Of a stretch of 30,776 bases of DNA, positions 24,215 to 30,776 are shown piece after piece. The notes beneath the pieces were generated by a model. It saw only the letters and a program-made list of their open reading frames with translations, was not told where the DNA came from and searched no databases. A program made the position numbers and the translations under genes. Source of the stretch: an uncultured Muribaculaceae bacterium (lineage in GTDB: Bacteria > Bacteroidota > Bacteroidia > Bacteroidales > Muribaculaceae); NCBI GenBank assembly GCA_910586975.1, contig CAJUKX010000034.1:1-30776 (forward strand). Direction: 5' to 3'. Position 1 is the stretch's first letter. Every line of letters begins with the position of its first letter.

Positions 24215-26758
24215 ATGGCAAAAATAATTATGCTTATCTGCGCCATGTCAGCCTTTGTCATGGCCGGTGCCGAGTCTTTCTCATTCCGGTTCAACTCGAC
24301 TCCGCTCCCCAAAGCTATTCAGCGGATTATGGAGAATCATCCCGACCTCGACATCAATTTCATATACAACGAACTTGAAAACTACAATACCAGCGCCACG
24401 GTAAATGCCGGCAATGCCTATGACGCCCTCCGTCAGACAATAGGCTTGAATCCGGTAACGGTGGTTAAAGCCAAAAATACGTACTATGTCGAAGCGTTGC
24501 AACATGGCAAATATGTGTATACCGGTAGAGTCACAGGCTCTGACGATGAGCCGGTTGTAGCGGCAACGGTAATGCTGTTGGCACAAGGTGATTCAACTGT
24601 CATCACATACGGAATCACCAATGATAAAGGCTGCTTCATCATACCTTGTGACCGTAGGAAAGTTATTGCCAAAATAGCCTGTATGGGATACAAAACAACG
24701 TATCATCAGTGCAATACTTTCGATACAGGCACAATAATAATGCCCGAAGATGCAGTGAAATTGAGTGAGGTAAGGGTAGAGGCGGAGAATGCCCATCTAT
24801 ATTCTGACCGAACAATTTACTTACCCACAACTCGCCAGAAAAATGTTGCGGCAGATGCAGTTGCTCTATTGAGCCAAATGGCCATACCGCAACTTGATGT
24901 AGATCCTGCTACCAAGTCTGTAAAAACAATAAACGGCCAATCGGTAGCTGTTTATATAGACTATGTATCAGCTTCACAACAGGATTTGTCAGGCATGAAA
25001 ACTACAGATGTAAAGAAAATAGAATATCTGCTTTACCCCAAAGACCCGCGTTTTCATGGAGCTGATTATGTAGTCAATTTCATCATGCAGAAATATGAAT
25101 ATGGCGGATATACCAAGGTAAGTACTTCCAAGAAATTTGGAATGAATAATACAGATGCTTCGGTATACTCTAAGTTCACATATAAGGATATGACCTTTGA
25201 CATATATGCCGATGAATCATACATGACCGACCGTCACAGTGGAACAGCATCAACAGAACGATTCGTTTTTCCGGACTTGTATGGTCTTGGTGAGAAATCA
25301 ATAGAAAGGATTTCCACACCCATCTCTTCAAGATTTCGGAACAATGAAAATAATGTGACATTTCGTGCTTTATATGCTACAGAAAAGGCTCAGATTTCAA
25401 ATACTCTGTCATTCAATAATACATCAACTCCCCGGAAAGATAATGAAACTGATATATCTTATTCAGATGCGATTTTGCCCACAGACACTATGAAGAGCAT
25501 AGCTTCAAATCATAATCTTTCACTGAATTATAAAAATGAAACTTATATCGGATTCAATGAAAATGTTGGTACATTCATAGAGGCTGTATATGAATATGGG
25601 AATAACAAATCCCAATCAAACTATAGCCAAGGAGATATCAACATTATAAATAATGCAACTGAACATTCGCATTGCGGACGCATTACTCCAAGCCTCGTAT
25701 GGAACCTGAATGAGCATAGCAGTTTCATGCCATATCTGCATGGTGAATATACAATATATTCGCTCGATTATTATGGGTCTTCACCATCAGAACAGAAATA
25801 TAATGTGTGGGGATTTGTCGGTGGAGTAAAATATAAATATACTCAGGAAAAATGGAGCGCCGGCAGTCAATTTGGATGGACGTACGCCAACATAAATCTG
25901 ACGGGGACTAAGATAGAGGATAATTATCCTATGGGTAATGTATTTGCAACATTCTCGCCAAACAAAAATAACCAGTTTGAAGTTAGGTATGCTTTCACAA
26001 AACAAGTACCTGAAACTTATCAGAAAAGCCCCAATATGCTTCAACAAGACGAGCTGATGTGGTATACCGGTACACCCGATCTTAAAAACAGCTGGAATAA
26101 TTATGTTCATGCTGTCTATACATGGATTCCCAACAACAGATGGCAGCTTGTAGCTACAGGCAAGCTATTCATGATTGACGACAGGGTAGTAACACGCTAT
26201 TTGCCTACGGGTCCCAATGGCACAATGCTCCGCCGATACGTAAACGATGGCAGTTTCAAAAGCAGCTCCATTGGCGTGAAAGGAGTTGCAAAATTCTTTG
26301 ACGGTAAATTGGTTGCTACCTTACGTCCTGAGATGTGGTTCAGAAAGACAACAGGAGAGTATGCCTTAACACACAACGAACTTACGTGTGTTGCTCAGCT
26401 CACATGGTATTTTGGCAACTTCTACCTTGATGGGTGGTATGTAACACCCAGTACTTATCCCAATGAAGAATCAGGCATCAAAGAACGTAAGCCTTCGCGT
26501 TATCAAATGCAACTCGGCTATGGCAAAGGTCCATGGCGGGCATCTGCTACAGCATATAATTTTTTGCGGTCAAGTTGGGAATACAGCCGTGAGACTCTGT
26601 CAAGTAAGTATTATGGGTTTGAACGGAGCGTTTATAGTCCGGACTTTCACATGAGCTTTCAGCTATCACTTTCGTATACATTCGGTTACGGTAAGAAAGT
26701 TAGACGTGGTGATGAAGTTACAGGTGCGGGTACAGGCTCATCGGCAATATTGAAATAA
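24215..26758 (+). CDS. STN-domain outer-membrane beta-barrel receptor
   Basis: The 847-residue protein starts with a signal peptide (1-19). An STN signalling domain (about 21-93, FRFNSTPLPKAIQRI) follows, then a carboxypeptidase-regulatory-like beta sandwich (about 98-185), a plug-like segment (about 195-290, with NGQSVAVYIDYV), and a long barrel rich in alternating aromatic strands to the end. It fits the outer-membrane beta-barrel family (OMP_b-brl_3) near TonB-dependent receptors. STN domains of such receptors signal to FecR-type anti-sigma factors, and here the partner gene is four bases upstream. The ligand is unknown. No SusD partner follows, which argues against a classic glycan uptake pair. 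Confidence 0.88.
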   Translation: MAKIIMLICAMSAFVMAGAESFSFRFNSTPLPKAIQRIMENHPDLDINFIYNELENYNTSATVNAGNAYDALRQTIGLNPVTVVKAKNTYYVEALQHGKYVYTGRVTGSDDEPVVAATVMLLAQGDSTVITYGITNDKGCFIIPCDRRKVIAKIACMGYKTTYHQCNTFDTGTIIMPEDAVKLSEVRVEAENAHLYSDRTIYLPTTRQKNVAADAVALLSQMAIPQLDVDPATKSVKTINGQSVAVYIDYVSASQQDLSGMKTTDVKKIEYLLYPKDPRFHGADYVVNFIMQKYEYGGYTKVSTSKKFGMNNTDASVYSKFTYKDMTFDIYADESYMTDRHSGTASTERFVFPDLYGLGEKSIERISTPISSRFRNNENNVTFRALYATEKAQISNTLSFNNTSTPRKDNETDISYSDAILPTDTMKSIASNHNLSLNYKNETYIGFNENVGTFIEAVYEYGNNKSQSNYSQGDINIINNATEHSHCGRITPSLVWNLNEHSSFMPYLHGEYTIYSLDYYGSSPSEQKYNVWGFVGGVKYKYTQEKWSAGSQFGWTYANINLTGTKIEDNYPMGNVFATFSPNKNNQFEVRYAFTKQVPETYQKSPNMLQQDELMWYTGTPDLKNSWNNYVHAVYTWIPNNRWQLVATGKLFMIDDRVVTRYLPTGPNGTMLRRYVNDGSFKSSSIGVKGVAKFFDGKLVATLRPEMWFRKTTGEYALTHNELTCVAQLTWYFGNFYLDGWYVTPSTYPNEESGIKERKPSRYQMQLGYGKGPWRASATAYNFLRSSWEYSRETLSSKYYGFERSVYSPDFHMSFQLSLSYTFGYGKKVRRGDEVTGAGTGSSAILK

Positions 26759-26765
26759 ATAAGCA

Positions 26766-26809
26766 TTGAATTTAGGATATTTTAATTGCATGAAATATCC
26801 TAAATTCAA
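26766..26809 (+). terminator. Long AT-rich hairpin after the barrel gene
   Basis: A perfect 17-pair inverted repeat (26766-26782, TTGAATTTAGGATATTT, with 26793-26809) has a ten-base loop and starts eight bases after the barrel stop codon. No T run follows (AATACTATG), so it may be a weak terminator, a 3'-end stabiliser or a protein-binding dyad. Confidence 0.55.
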
Positions 26810-26820
26810 AATACTATGAT

Positions 26821-26828
26821 TATCTTTG
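26821..26828 (+). promoter_or_regulatory. Possible internal -7 element
   Basis: TATCTTTG matches TAnnTTTG exactly, 60 bases before the next start codon. The -33 position falls in the right arm of the hairpin at 26766-26809 and does not read TTTG. If real, it makes the lipoprotein-DKNYY pair a separate unit. Confidence 0.4.
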
Positions 26829-26887
26829 CTACCGATAGATTAGACCGGTAACGGCATTTCACAAACAAAGAGACGTTATTTCGCGCA

Positions 26888-27346
26888 ATGAAACAATTAT
26901 TATACCACATCTTCCTCTTGTCGCTTATGATATTGACGTCATGCGAAGTTCGTAGCGGCTACCTTGATTATGATAAGCAGAACACGGTTGCCATGCTCAC
27001 GGATGTGGAATGGCTGGTGGTTAATGCAGATTATGGGCTTGGCAATGAACACATATACGATGATGAAACCAAAATCTATTCGTTTGGCAAGGATTCCAAA
27101 GGATGGATTGCGACCGGTTCGCTTAAGGATATGTCTGTTAAGAAAGATGTCAGATACTTTCAGTGGTCTTTTACTACAGATAATTATACCGTAATCTGCA
27201 TGGCCGGCAACTCTACCGACGGGTATCTGCATATTCAAAAACTGACTCCGACTGAAATGTGGTTGCAGTGGACGGCAAAAGATCCTGTTTTCGTTCCGAA
27301 TCAGAATACTACATTATACAAGTTCAAAGCCCGTAAAAAACAATAA
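26888..27346 (+). CDS. Small lipoprotein, possibly lipocalin-like
   Basis: The 152-residue protein has a lipoprotein signal ending in LTSC with Cys19 as the lipidated residue. The mature part has alternating strands with WLVVNADYG at the start and a YLHIQKLTPTEMWLQW hairpin plus a final TLYKFKA strand. These resemble the small lipocalin-like domains frequent in Bacteroidota lipoproteins, but the resemblance is weak and no binding site can be named. It lies 130 bases after the STN barrel and only four bases before the DKNYY repeat gene, so the two are probably translated from one mRNA. Confidence 0.7.
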   Translation: MKQLLYHIFLLSLMILTSCEVRSGYLDYDKQNTVAMLTDVEWLVVNADYGLGNEHIYDDETKIYSFGKDSKGWIATGSLKDMSVKKDVRYFQWSFTTDNYTVICMAGNSTDGYLHIQKLTPTEMWLQWTAKDPVFVPNQNTTLYKFKARKKQ

Positions 27347-27350
27347 CATC

Positions 27351-27962
27351 ATGATAATAAAAAGAATTGCAATAACATTAGCGGCTATACTCAGCGTAGC
27401 GAGTGTTACAGGACAAGAGCGACACCGTGAACATAGTATTCACGACAGGTATGAAACTGAGCGACATCACAGGCCGGCATACTTTGTCAGTGGCGATGAC
27501 GTGTTTTTTCATGGGCAAGCGGTTAAAGACGCATCGGCCTCATCATTCAGCATACTGCGCGACGGCTACGCCAAAGATAACTGGAACGTATATTACTGTG
27601 GCGTAAAGATTGACGGCGCAAGCAGCAATTCATTCAAAGTGCTCGGTTATGGATACGCCAAGGATAACTGGGCGGTATATTACAACGGAGCCAAGATAGA
27701 GGGAGCCTCGCCTGAGTCCTTTACAGTGCTTCAGGATTGGTATGCCAAGGATAATTGGAATGTGTACTATGACGGTATAAAAATTCAGGGAGCTTTTGAA
27801 AACAGCTTCAAGGTTCTTCGCGACGGTTATGCCAAAGATGATTGGACAGTATATTTTGACGGAATGAAAATTGATGGCGCTTCTGAGAACTCATTCAAAG
27901 TACTGCGCGATGGTTACGCCAAAGACGATTGGAACACATATTATTGGGGAAAGAAAATTTAA
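27351..27962 (+). CDS. Secreted DKNYY repeat protein
   Basis: The 203-residue protein has a signal peptide (about 1-21) and a His/Arg-rich stretch (22-42). Five tandem repeats of 29 residues (61-89, 90-118, 119-147, 148-176 and a short last copy 177-203) follow. The repeat core reads SFKVLRDGYAKDNWNVYY followed by DGxKIDGA, which is the DKNYY family signature. A partial unit at about 43-60 may be a sixth. Such repeats are thought to fold into beta structures of unknown function. No lipobox is present, so it is probably periplasmic or secreted. It follows the lipoprotein at 26888 after four bases. Confidence 0.85.
   Translation: MIIKRIAITLAAILSVASVTGQERHREHSIHDRYETERHHRPAYFVSGDDVFFHGQAVKDASASSFSILRDGYAKDNWNVYYCGVKIDGASSNSFKVLGYGYAKDNWAVYYNGAKIEGASPESFTVLQDWYAKDNWNVYYDGIKIQGAFENSFKVLRDGYAKDDWTVYFDGMKIDGASENSFKVLRDGYAKDDWNTYYWGKKI
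27531..27959 (+). repeat. Five 87-bp coding repeats
   Basis: Units start at 27531, 27618, 27705, 27792 and 27879, with the last shorter by two codons. Protein identity between units is high (GYAKD[ND]W in most) while synonymous positions differ, so the expansion is not very recent. The last two units are closest to each other. Confidence 0.85.
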
Positions 27963-27981
27963 AGAATATTTTTACTTTGGC

Positions 27982-28026
27982 CTCAACATTTGTTGAGACA
28001 ATTGCAAAATATTTTTTGCAACTTTG
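27982..28026 (+). promoter_or_regulatory. Small hairpin and -7-like element before the next lipoprotein
   Basis: A seven-pair dyad CTCAACA-TT-TGTTGAG (27982-27997) is followed by an AT-rich stretch and CAACTTTG (28019-28026), which fits TAnnTTTG at seven of eight positions. The hairpin could end the DKNYY transcript weakly and the -7-like box could start the next unit near 28033. Neither is strong alone. Confidence 0.4.
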
Positions 28027-28046
28027 CCCAGTTAATATTTGTATGA

Positions 28047-28469
28047 ATGAAACGAGATAAACTCATTTTGGCTTTTGTGATGCTTGTTCTACTCGGCGCT
28101 TGCTCAACGCATCGCAGAGTTGACGGTTGGTATCAGGTTGCCGACTATCCTGATAATTGCATCATTGGAGAGCCTTTGGCTACAGTCAATGATTTTGAGA
28201 CAATGGAGATAGCACGTGATTCGTTTGTTATCTCAGGAGAAACCGTGAGACATATTTATATTTATGGACGGGTGAAACCCGATAAGCGCCGGTTTTGGGC
28301 CGATGCTACTGAACGAATGATTGGCAAACGGCTTGGCTTTGTTTACAACGACTCTTTGATTACAGCGCCTCAGATCAATGCCCGTATAGAAAGCGGTTCA
28401 TTTCAAATTAACAGTACAGATTCCACTCTATTAAAAGCTATATACAACTCAATCATAAATGAAAAATAA
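28047..28469 (+). CDS. Lipoprotein resembling the SecD P1 head subdomain
   Basis: The 140-residue protein has a lipobox LGAC with Cys19. Residues about 47-123 follow the pattern of the periplasmic P1 head of SecD. A helix RRFWADATERMIGKRLGFVY (82-101) corresponds to the SecD segment ending in NIGKRLA, then come NDSLITAP (101-108, like SecD DGKVISAP) and a glycine-bearing INARIESGSFQIN strand pair. None of the SecD membrane segments is present. It cannot be a translocase subunit and may be a binding or scaffold module at the membrane surface. Its end overlaps the next lipoprotein gene by 11 bases, so the two are co-translated. Confidence 0.72.
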   Translation: MKRDKLILAFVMLVLLGACSTHRRVDGWYQVADYPDNCIIGEPLATVNDFETMEIARDSFVISGETVRHIYIYGRVKPDKRRFWADATERMIGKRLGFVYNDSLITAPQINARIESGSFQINSTDSTLLKAIYNSIINEK

Positions 28470-29403
28470 GAAGATTCATTTCTTATCAATAGGTGCTATT
28501 ATTTTTGCCGGATCATTTTTGGCATCATGCAACAACAACATTTTTGTTGATCATGTCCCGGATCTTGAATCAGACACATATTATCTTAAATGCGATGGCA
28601 GTTCTAAGTCATTTACCATTCCGACAAAAGGTTTTAGAGATGTACGTTTTGACTGCGATCATCATTACATGGCCGGGGTAGAGTATTATGATAAGAATGG
28701 TGAATATATCGATAACCCCACATTGGATGAAGTAGCAAAGGCTGTGTATTCATCGCCGTATTTCTATATCGAATTTGATGTTGACGGCGGTAATATAAAA
28801 GTCAAGGCTATGGACAATACCACAGCTGATAATGTAAGAGTGTGGGTAGGGTTGGATTATGAACACACGACCAAGTACATTGACTTTGTAATTACTCCGG
28901 GACGCCCGCTTGAGATTGAGCATTTGGGTTATGATATAGTAAGACCTGTAAGCGGCATATATACTGAGCGTGGAATGTCGCATACATTTACAAATAATTC
29001 AGGCCGGATTCAGCAGATTGTCATTTATCCATACAAGGAAGCTAAGTCAAGTATCAAGCTCGATATAGAAGATGGTTATTATATTTGGGCTATAGGCGTT
29101 AAAGGCATTATAAATGTTCCATTTTATTATAACGGAGAGTGGCTTGATAGCCAAACCAATACAGCCGAAGTCACGATAGGTGATGTCACACAATTTTATT
29201 GCCCGGACCTTGATATTGAAGAATCATATACAGTAGAGGTTGCTCCATATTCCAAAGTCACTACCGTAACAACCATAACATACGCTACTCTTGATGTTGC
29301 CTTCATTGCAAACATGAAGCAGCCTAATTCAGGATATACATATATGGCAGGAGGTAAATGCCAATTGATGCAACCAATTTCATATACGATAGAAAAGCAA
29401 TGA
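28459..29403 (+). CDS. Lipoprotein with BACON-like domain
   Basis: The 314-residue protein has a lipobox LASC with Cys24. Residues about 40-150 look like a BACON-type immunoglobulin-like domain: a TYYLKCDGSSKSFTIPTKG start, then NIKVKAMDNTTADNVRVWVGL and an IDFVITPG end. The C-terminal 160 residues are beta-rich and not recognised. BACON domains are often found in surface glycan-binding proteins, but many are simple spacers, so no substrate is claimed. It overlaps the SecD-head-like gene by 11 bases and the PagL-like gene by four, which places it in the middle of a tight three-gene unit. Confidence 0.7.
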   Translation: MKNKKIHFLSIGAIIFAGSFLASCNNNIFVDHVPDLESDTYYLKCDGSSKSFTIPTKGFRDVRFDCDHHYMAGVEYYDKNGEYIDNPTLDEVAKAVYSSPYFYIEFDVDGGNIKVKAMDNTTADNVRVWVGLDYEHTTKYIDFVITPGRPLEIEHLGYDIVRPVSGIYTERGMSHTFTNNSGRIQQIVIYPYKEAKSSIKLDIEDGYYIWAIGVKGIINVPFYYNGEWLDSQTNTAEVTIGDVTQFYCPDLDIEESYTVEVAPYSKVTTVTTITYATLDVAFIANMKQPNSGYTYMAGGKCQLMQPISYTIEKQ

Positions 29404-30587
29404 GAAGACAATTATACACACTCATCCTGATTCTTGGAGCAAGCATCTCAGCCATGGCATCGGACAACGACAGCATACCGGCCGGGTTCAGCAAATCAAT
29501 GACATGGCGTATAGGTGTTGAAGCCACTCCCTCGATGATTCCCGGCACGAACAGATTTCTTGAAGGATATAATAATGAATTAAAGAAAATCAAAGCCGGA
29601 CTGTCAGGTGATATTCGCGCTGATTTCAGTTTCGCACCTGAAACAAGAGAGGGTATGCTTTATGCGGGCCTGTATCAGGGCGTAGGGCTTGGCATCAATT
29701 CATTTTTCTCAAATTCTCTTTTAGGGACACCCGTATCTACGTATGTATATCAAGGCGCACCAATCTTCAATATTTCAAAACGTATTTCTTTAGGATATGA
29801 ATGGCGATTTGGAGCGGCGTTTGGGTGGAAGCATTATGATAAGGAAATCAACGACAATAATTCTGCTGTCAGTACTTCGGTTACAGCGCAGTTGGGCATA
29901 GGATTAAAACTCAGGTATTCTCTCTCCGATCGCTGGCAACTTTCAATGGGCATTAATGGCACACACTATTCCAATGGCAATACATCATGGCCTAATGCGG
30001 GTGTGAATACCATTGGTGCGACAATAGGAATTACATATATACTTAATCCTCAGTCACAGCAAGTGGAAGTACCATTGTGGTTGGAAGAGGAGGCCGACAA
30101 GGGACGTTGGTATTATGATATAATTGCATACGGCGCATGGCGCAAGAGAGCTGTGCATCTGGTATATGAACCTCAGCTATGTCCCGGTAAATTTGGTATA
30201 GTCGGATTCCAATTTTCACCGTTGCGCAAGCTCAACCGTTATGTTGCCGTCGGGCCATCACTTGATTTGCAGTGGGATGAAAGTGCCGGAATCGAACCTT
30301 ACTGGGTAGAGGGCACAACAGGTAACGATATAAAATTTGAACGTCCGCCCTTCGGCAAGCAAATCAGCGTAGGACTTTCGGCTCATGCCGAACTCACAAT
30401 GCCGATTTTCTCAGTAAATGCCGGTATCGGTTATGACTTCGTGAATCCAAAAGGCGACAGACGATTTTATCAGTCTTTGGCTCTGAAGACATTTGTTACA
30501 AATAATCTGTTTCTGAATGTAGGTTACCGACTTGGCGACTTTAAAACACCCCAAAACCTTATGCTCGGAGTAGGCGTGAGATTGTAA
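29400..30587 (+). CDS. PagL-type acyloxyacyl hydrolase (lipid A deacylase), outer membrane
   Basis: Started at the ATG at 29400, which overlaps the preceding stop as ATGA, the protein has 395 residues with a signal peptide (1-20). A frame opening at 29358 would place a non-signal extension before it. Residues about 35-215 form a PagL-like barrel with the motif THYSNGNTSWPNAGVN: catalytic His189 and Ser191. By spacing, the place of the PagL Glu is taken by Asn203. The second half (about 230-395) is another run of beta strands ending in an outer-membrane-type GVGVRL. It should remove a fatty acyl chain from lipid A at the outer membrane. Classic PagL is less than half this length, whereas Bacteroidota members of about this size are usual as I recall them. 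Confidence 0.78.
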   Translation: MRRQLYTLILILGASISAMASDNDSIPAGFSKSMTWRIGVEATPSMIPGTNRFLEGYNNELKKIKAGLSGDIRADFSFAPETREGMLYAGLYQGVGLGINSFFSNSLLGTPVSTYVYQGAPIFNISKRISLGYEWRFGAAFGWKHYDKEINDNNSAVSTSVTAQLGIGLKLRYSLSDRWQLSMGINGTHYSNGNTSWPNAGVNTIGATIGITYILNPQSQQVEVPLWLEEEADKGRWYYDIIAYGAWRKRAVHLVYEPQLCPGKFGIVGFQFSPLRKLNRYVAVGPSLDLQWDESAGIEPYWVEGTTGNDIKFERPPFGKQISVGLSAHAELTMPIFSVNAGIGYDFVNPKGDRRFYQSLALKTFVTNNLFLNVGYRLGDFKTPQNLMLGVGVRL

Positions 30588-30674
30588 AAGAGTAGGGCGC
30601 TACTAAATACGTTTGTACAGATCGTTAACCAATAGAATTATCAATTACTAAATATGAAACTGTTAACGAATATT

Positions 30675-30718
30675 AACTATAAATTATAGTTCTAACTACA
30701 AAATATAGTTTATATTTG
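30675..30718 (+). promoter_or_regulatory. Promoter with two dyad operators of BlaI type
   Basis: Two adjacent dyads, AACTATAAATTATAGTT (30675-30691) and AACTACAAAATATAGTT (30694-30710), have centres 19 bases apart. They resemble the ACTACA-n-TGTAGT operators of BlaI/MecI repressors. The -7 box TATATTTG (30711-30718) follows directly. Repressor bound to these sites would cover the -33 region, which fits autoregulation of the gene at 30737. The rest of 30588-30674 holds only a five-pair hairpin (AGTAG-GGCG-CTACT) and no gene. Confidence 0.75.
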
Positions 30719-30736
30719 CACCATAAAATATTTAGT

Positions 30737-30776
30737 ATGGAAAAACTGACGGCAAAAGAAGAAGAAGTGCTTGGTT
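30737..30776 (+). CDS. BlaI/MecI/CopY-family repressor, first 13 codons only
   Basis: The frame opens with MEKLTAKEEEVLG, the usual beginning of BlaI/MecI-type winged-helix repressors (LTxxEEEVL helix), and runs off the end of the window. Together with the dyad operators just upstream this supports a self-repressed regulator gene. In Bacteroidota such genes are usually followed by a BlaR1/MecR1-like membrane peptidase, which would lie outside the window. Confidence 0.7.
   Translation, partial: MEKLTAKEEEVLG

Noticed and set aside
24215..26758. SusC-type glycan transporter
   Set aside because: The domain layout is STN plus OMP_b-brl barrel, no SusD gene follows, and no glycan enzymes are nearby.
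27531..27959. Possible CRISPR-like array from regular 87-bp spacing
   Set aside because: The repeats are in frame, diverge at synonymous sites and encode a known repeat protein; there are no short identical repeats with unique spacers.

Overview
The window looks like a chromosomal segment of a member of the order Bacteroidales, most likely Muribaculaceae-like. This rests on several things seen in the sequence: promoters of the Bacteroidota type (TTTG, 19-20 bases, TAnnTTTG) in front of several genes; families largely confined to this phylum (DUF4827 and DUF6377 proteins, a DUF4974 anti-sigma factor, an STN-domain outer-membrane barrel, DKNYY repeats); absence of strong Shine-Dalgarno sequences; and moderate GC content. 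The genus is an inference.

Layout. 1-357: a minus-strand tRNA operon (two identical Gly-GCC genes, then Leu-GAG cut by the window edge) with a clear promoter. 479-2541: an HD-domain hydrolase and cardiolipin synthase, minus strand, coupled by a TAATG overlap. 2542-2968: an intergenic region dominated by a ~200-base imperfect palindrome. 2969-6196: a large tricorn-like S41 protease, facing a minus-strand ATP-grasp gene across a bidirectional terminator. 7356-7733: a gene-free stretch with a promoter, a folded segment and a strong terminator, which I read as a candidate small RNA. 7734-11211: mutL and an overlapping DUF6377 membrane regulator. 11228-14898: patatin-like lipase, GH13 amylase and prs as one minus-strand operon ending in a strong terminator. 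14946-20822: plus-strand valS, nrnA-like DHH phosphoesterase, DUF4827 lipoprotein and phosphoglucosamine mutase. 20927-22888: an ABC-F ATPase followed by a terminator.

From 22989 to 30587 the window becomes more accessory. An ECF sigma factor, a short FecR-like anti-sigma factor without a recognisable FecR domain, and an STN-domain outer-membrane barrel form a cell-surface signalling cassette. It is followed on the same strand by a small lipoprotein, a DKNYY repeat protein, a lipoprotein resembling the SecD P1 head, a BACON-like lipoprotein and a PagL-type lipid A deacylase. All of these are predicted envelope proteins, so an envelope-sensing and remodelling locus is the most interesting system-level reading. 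Internal -7 elements and hairpins suggest that it is at least two or three transcription units. The window ends at the first 13 codons of a BlaI/MecI-type repressor, whose promoter carries two adjacent dyad operators.

Two gene starts (ATP-grasp at 7355, patatin at 14850) were moved downstream of the longest reading frame because an excellent promoter -7 box overlaps the upstream start.
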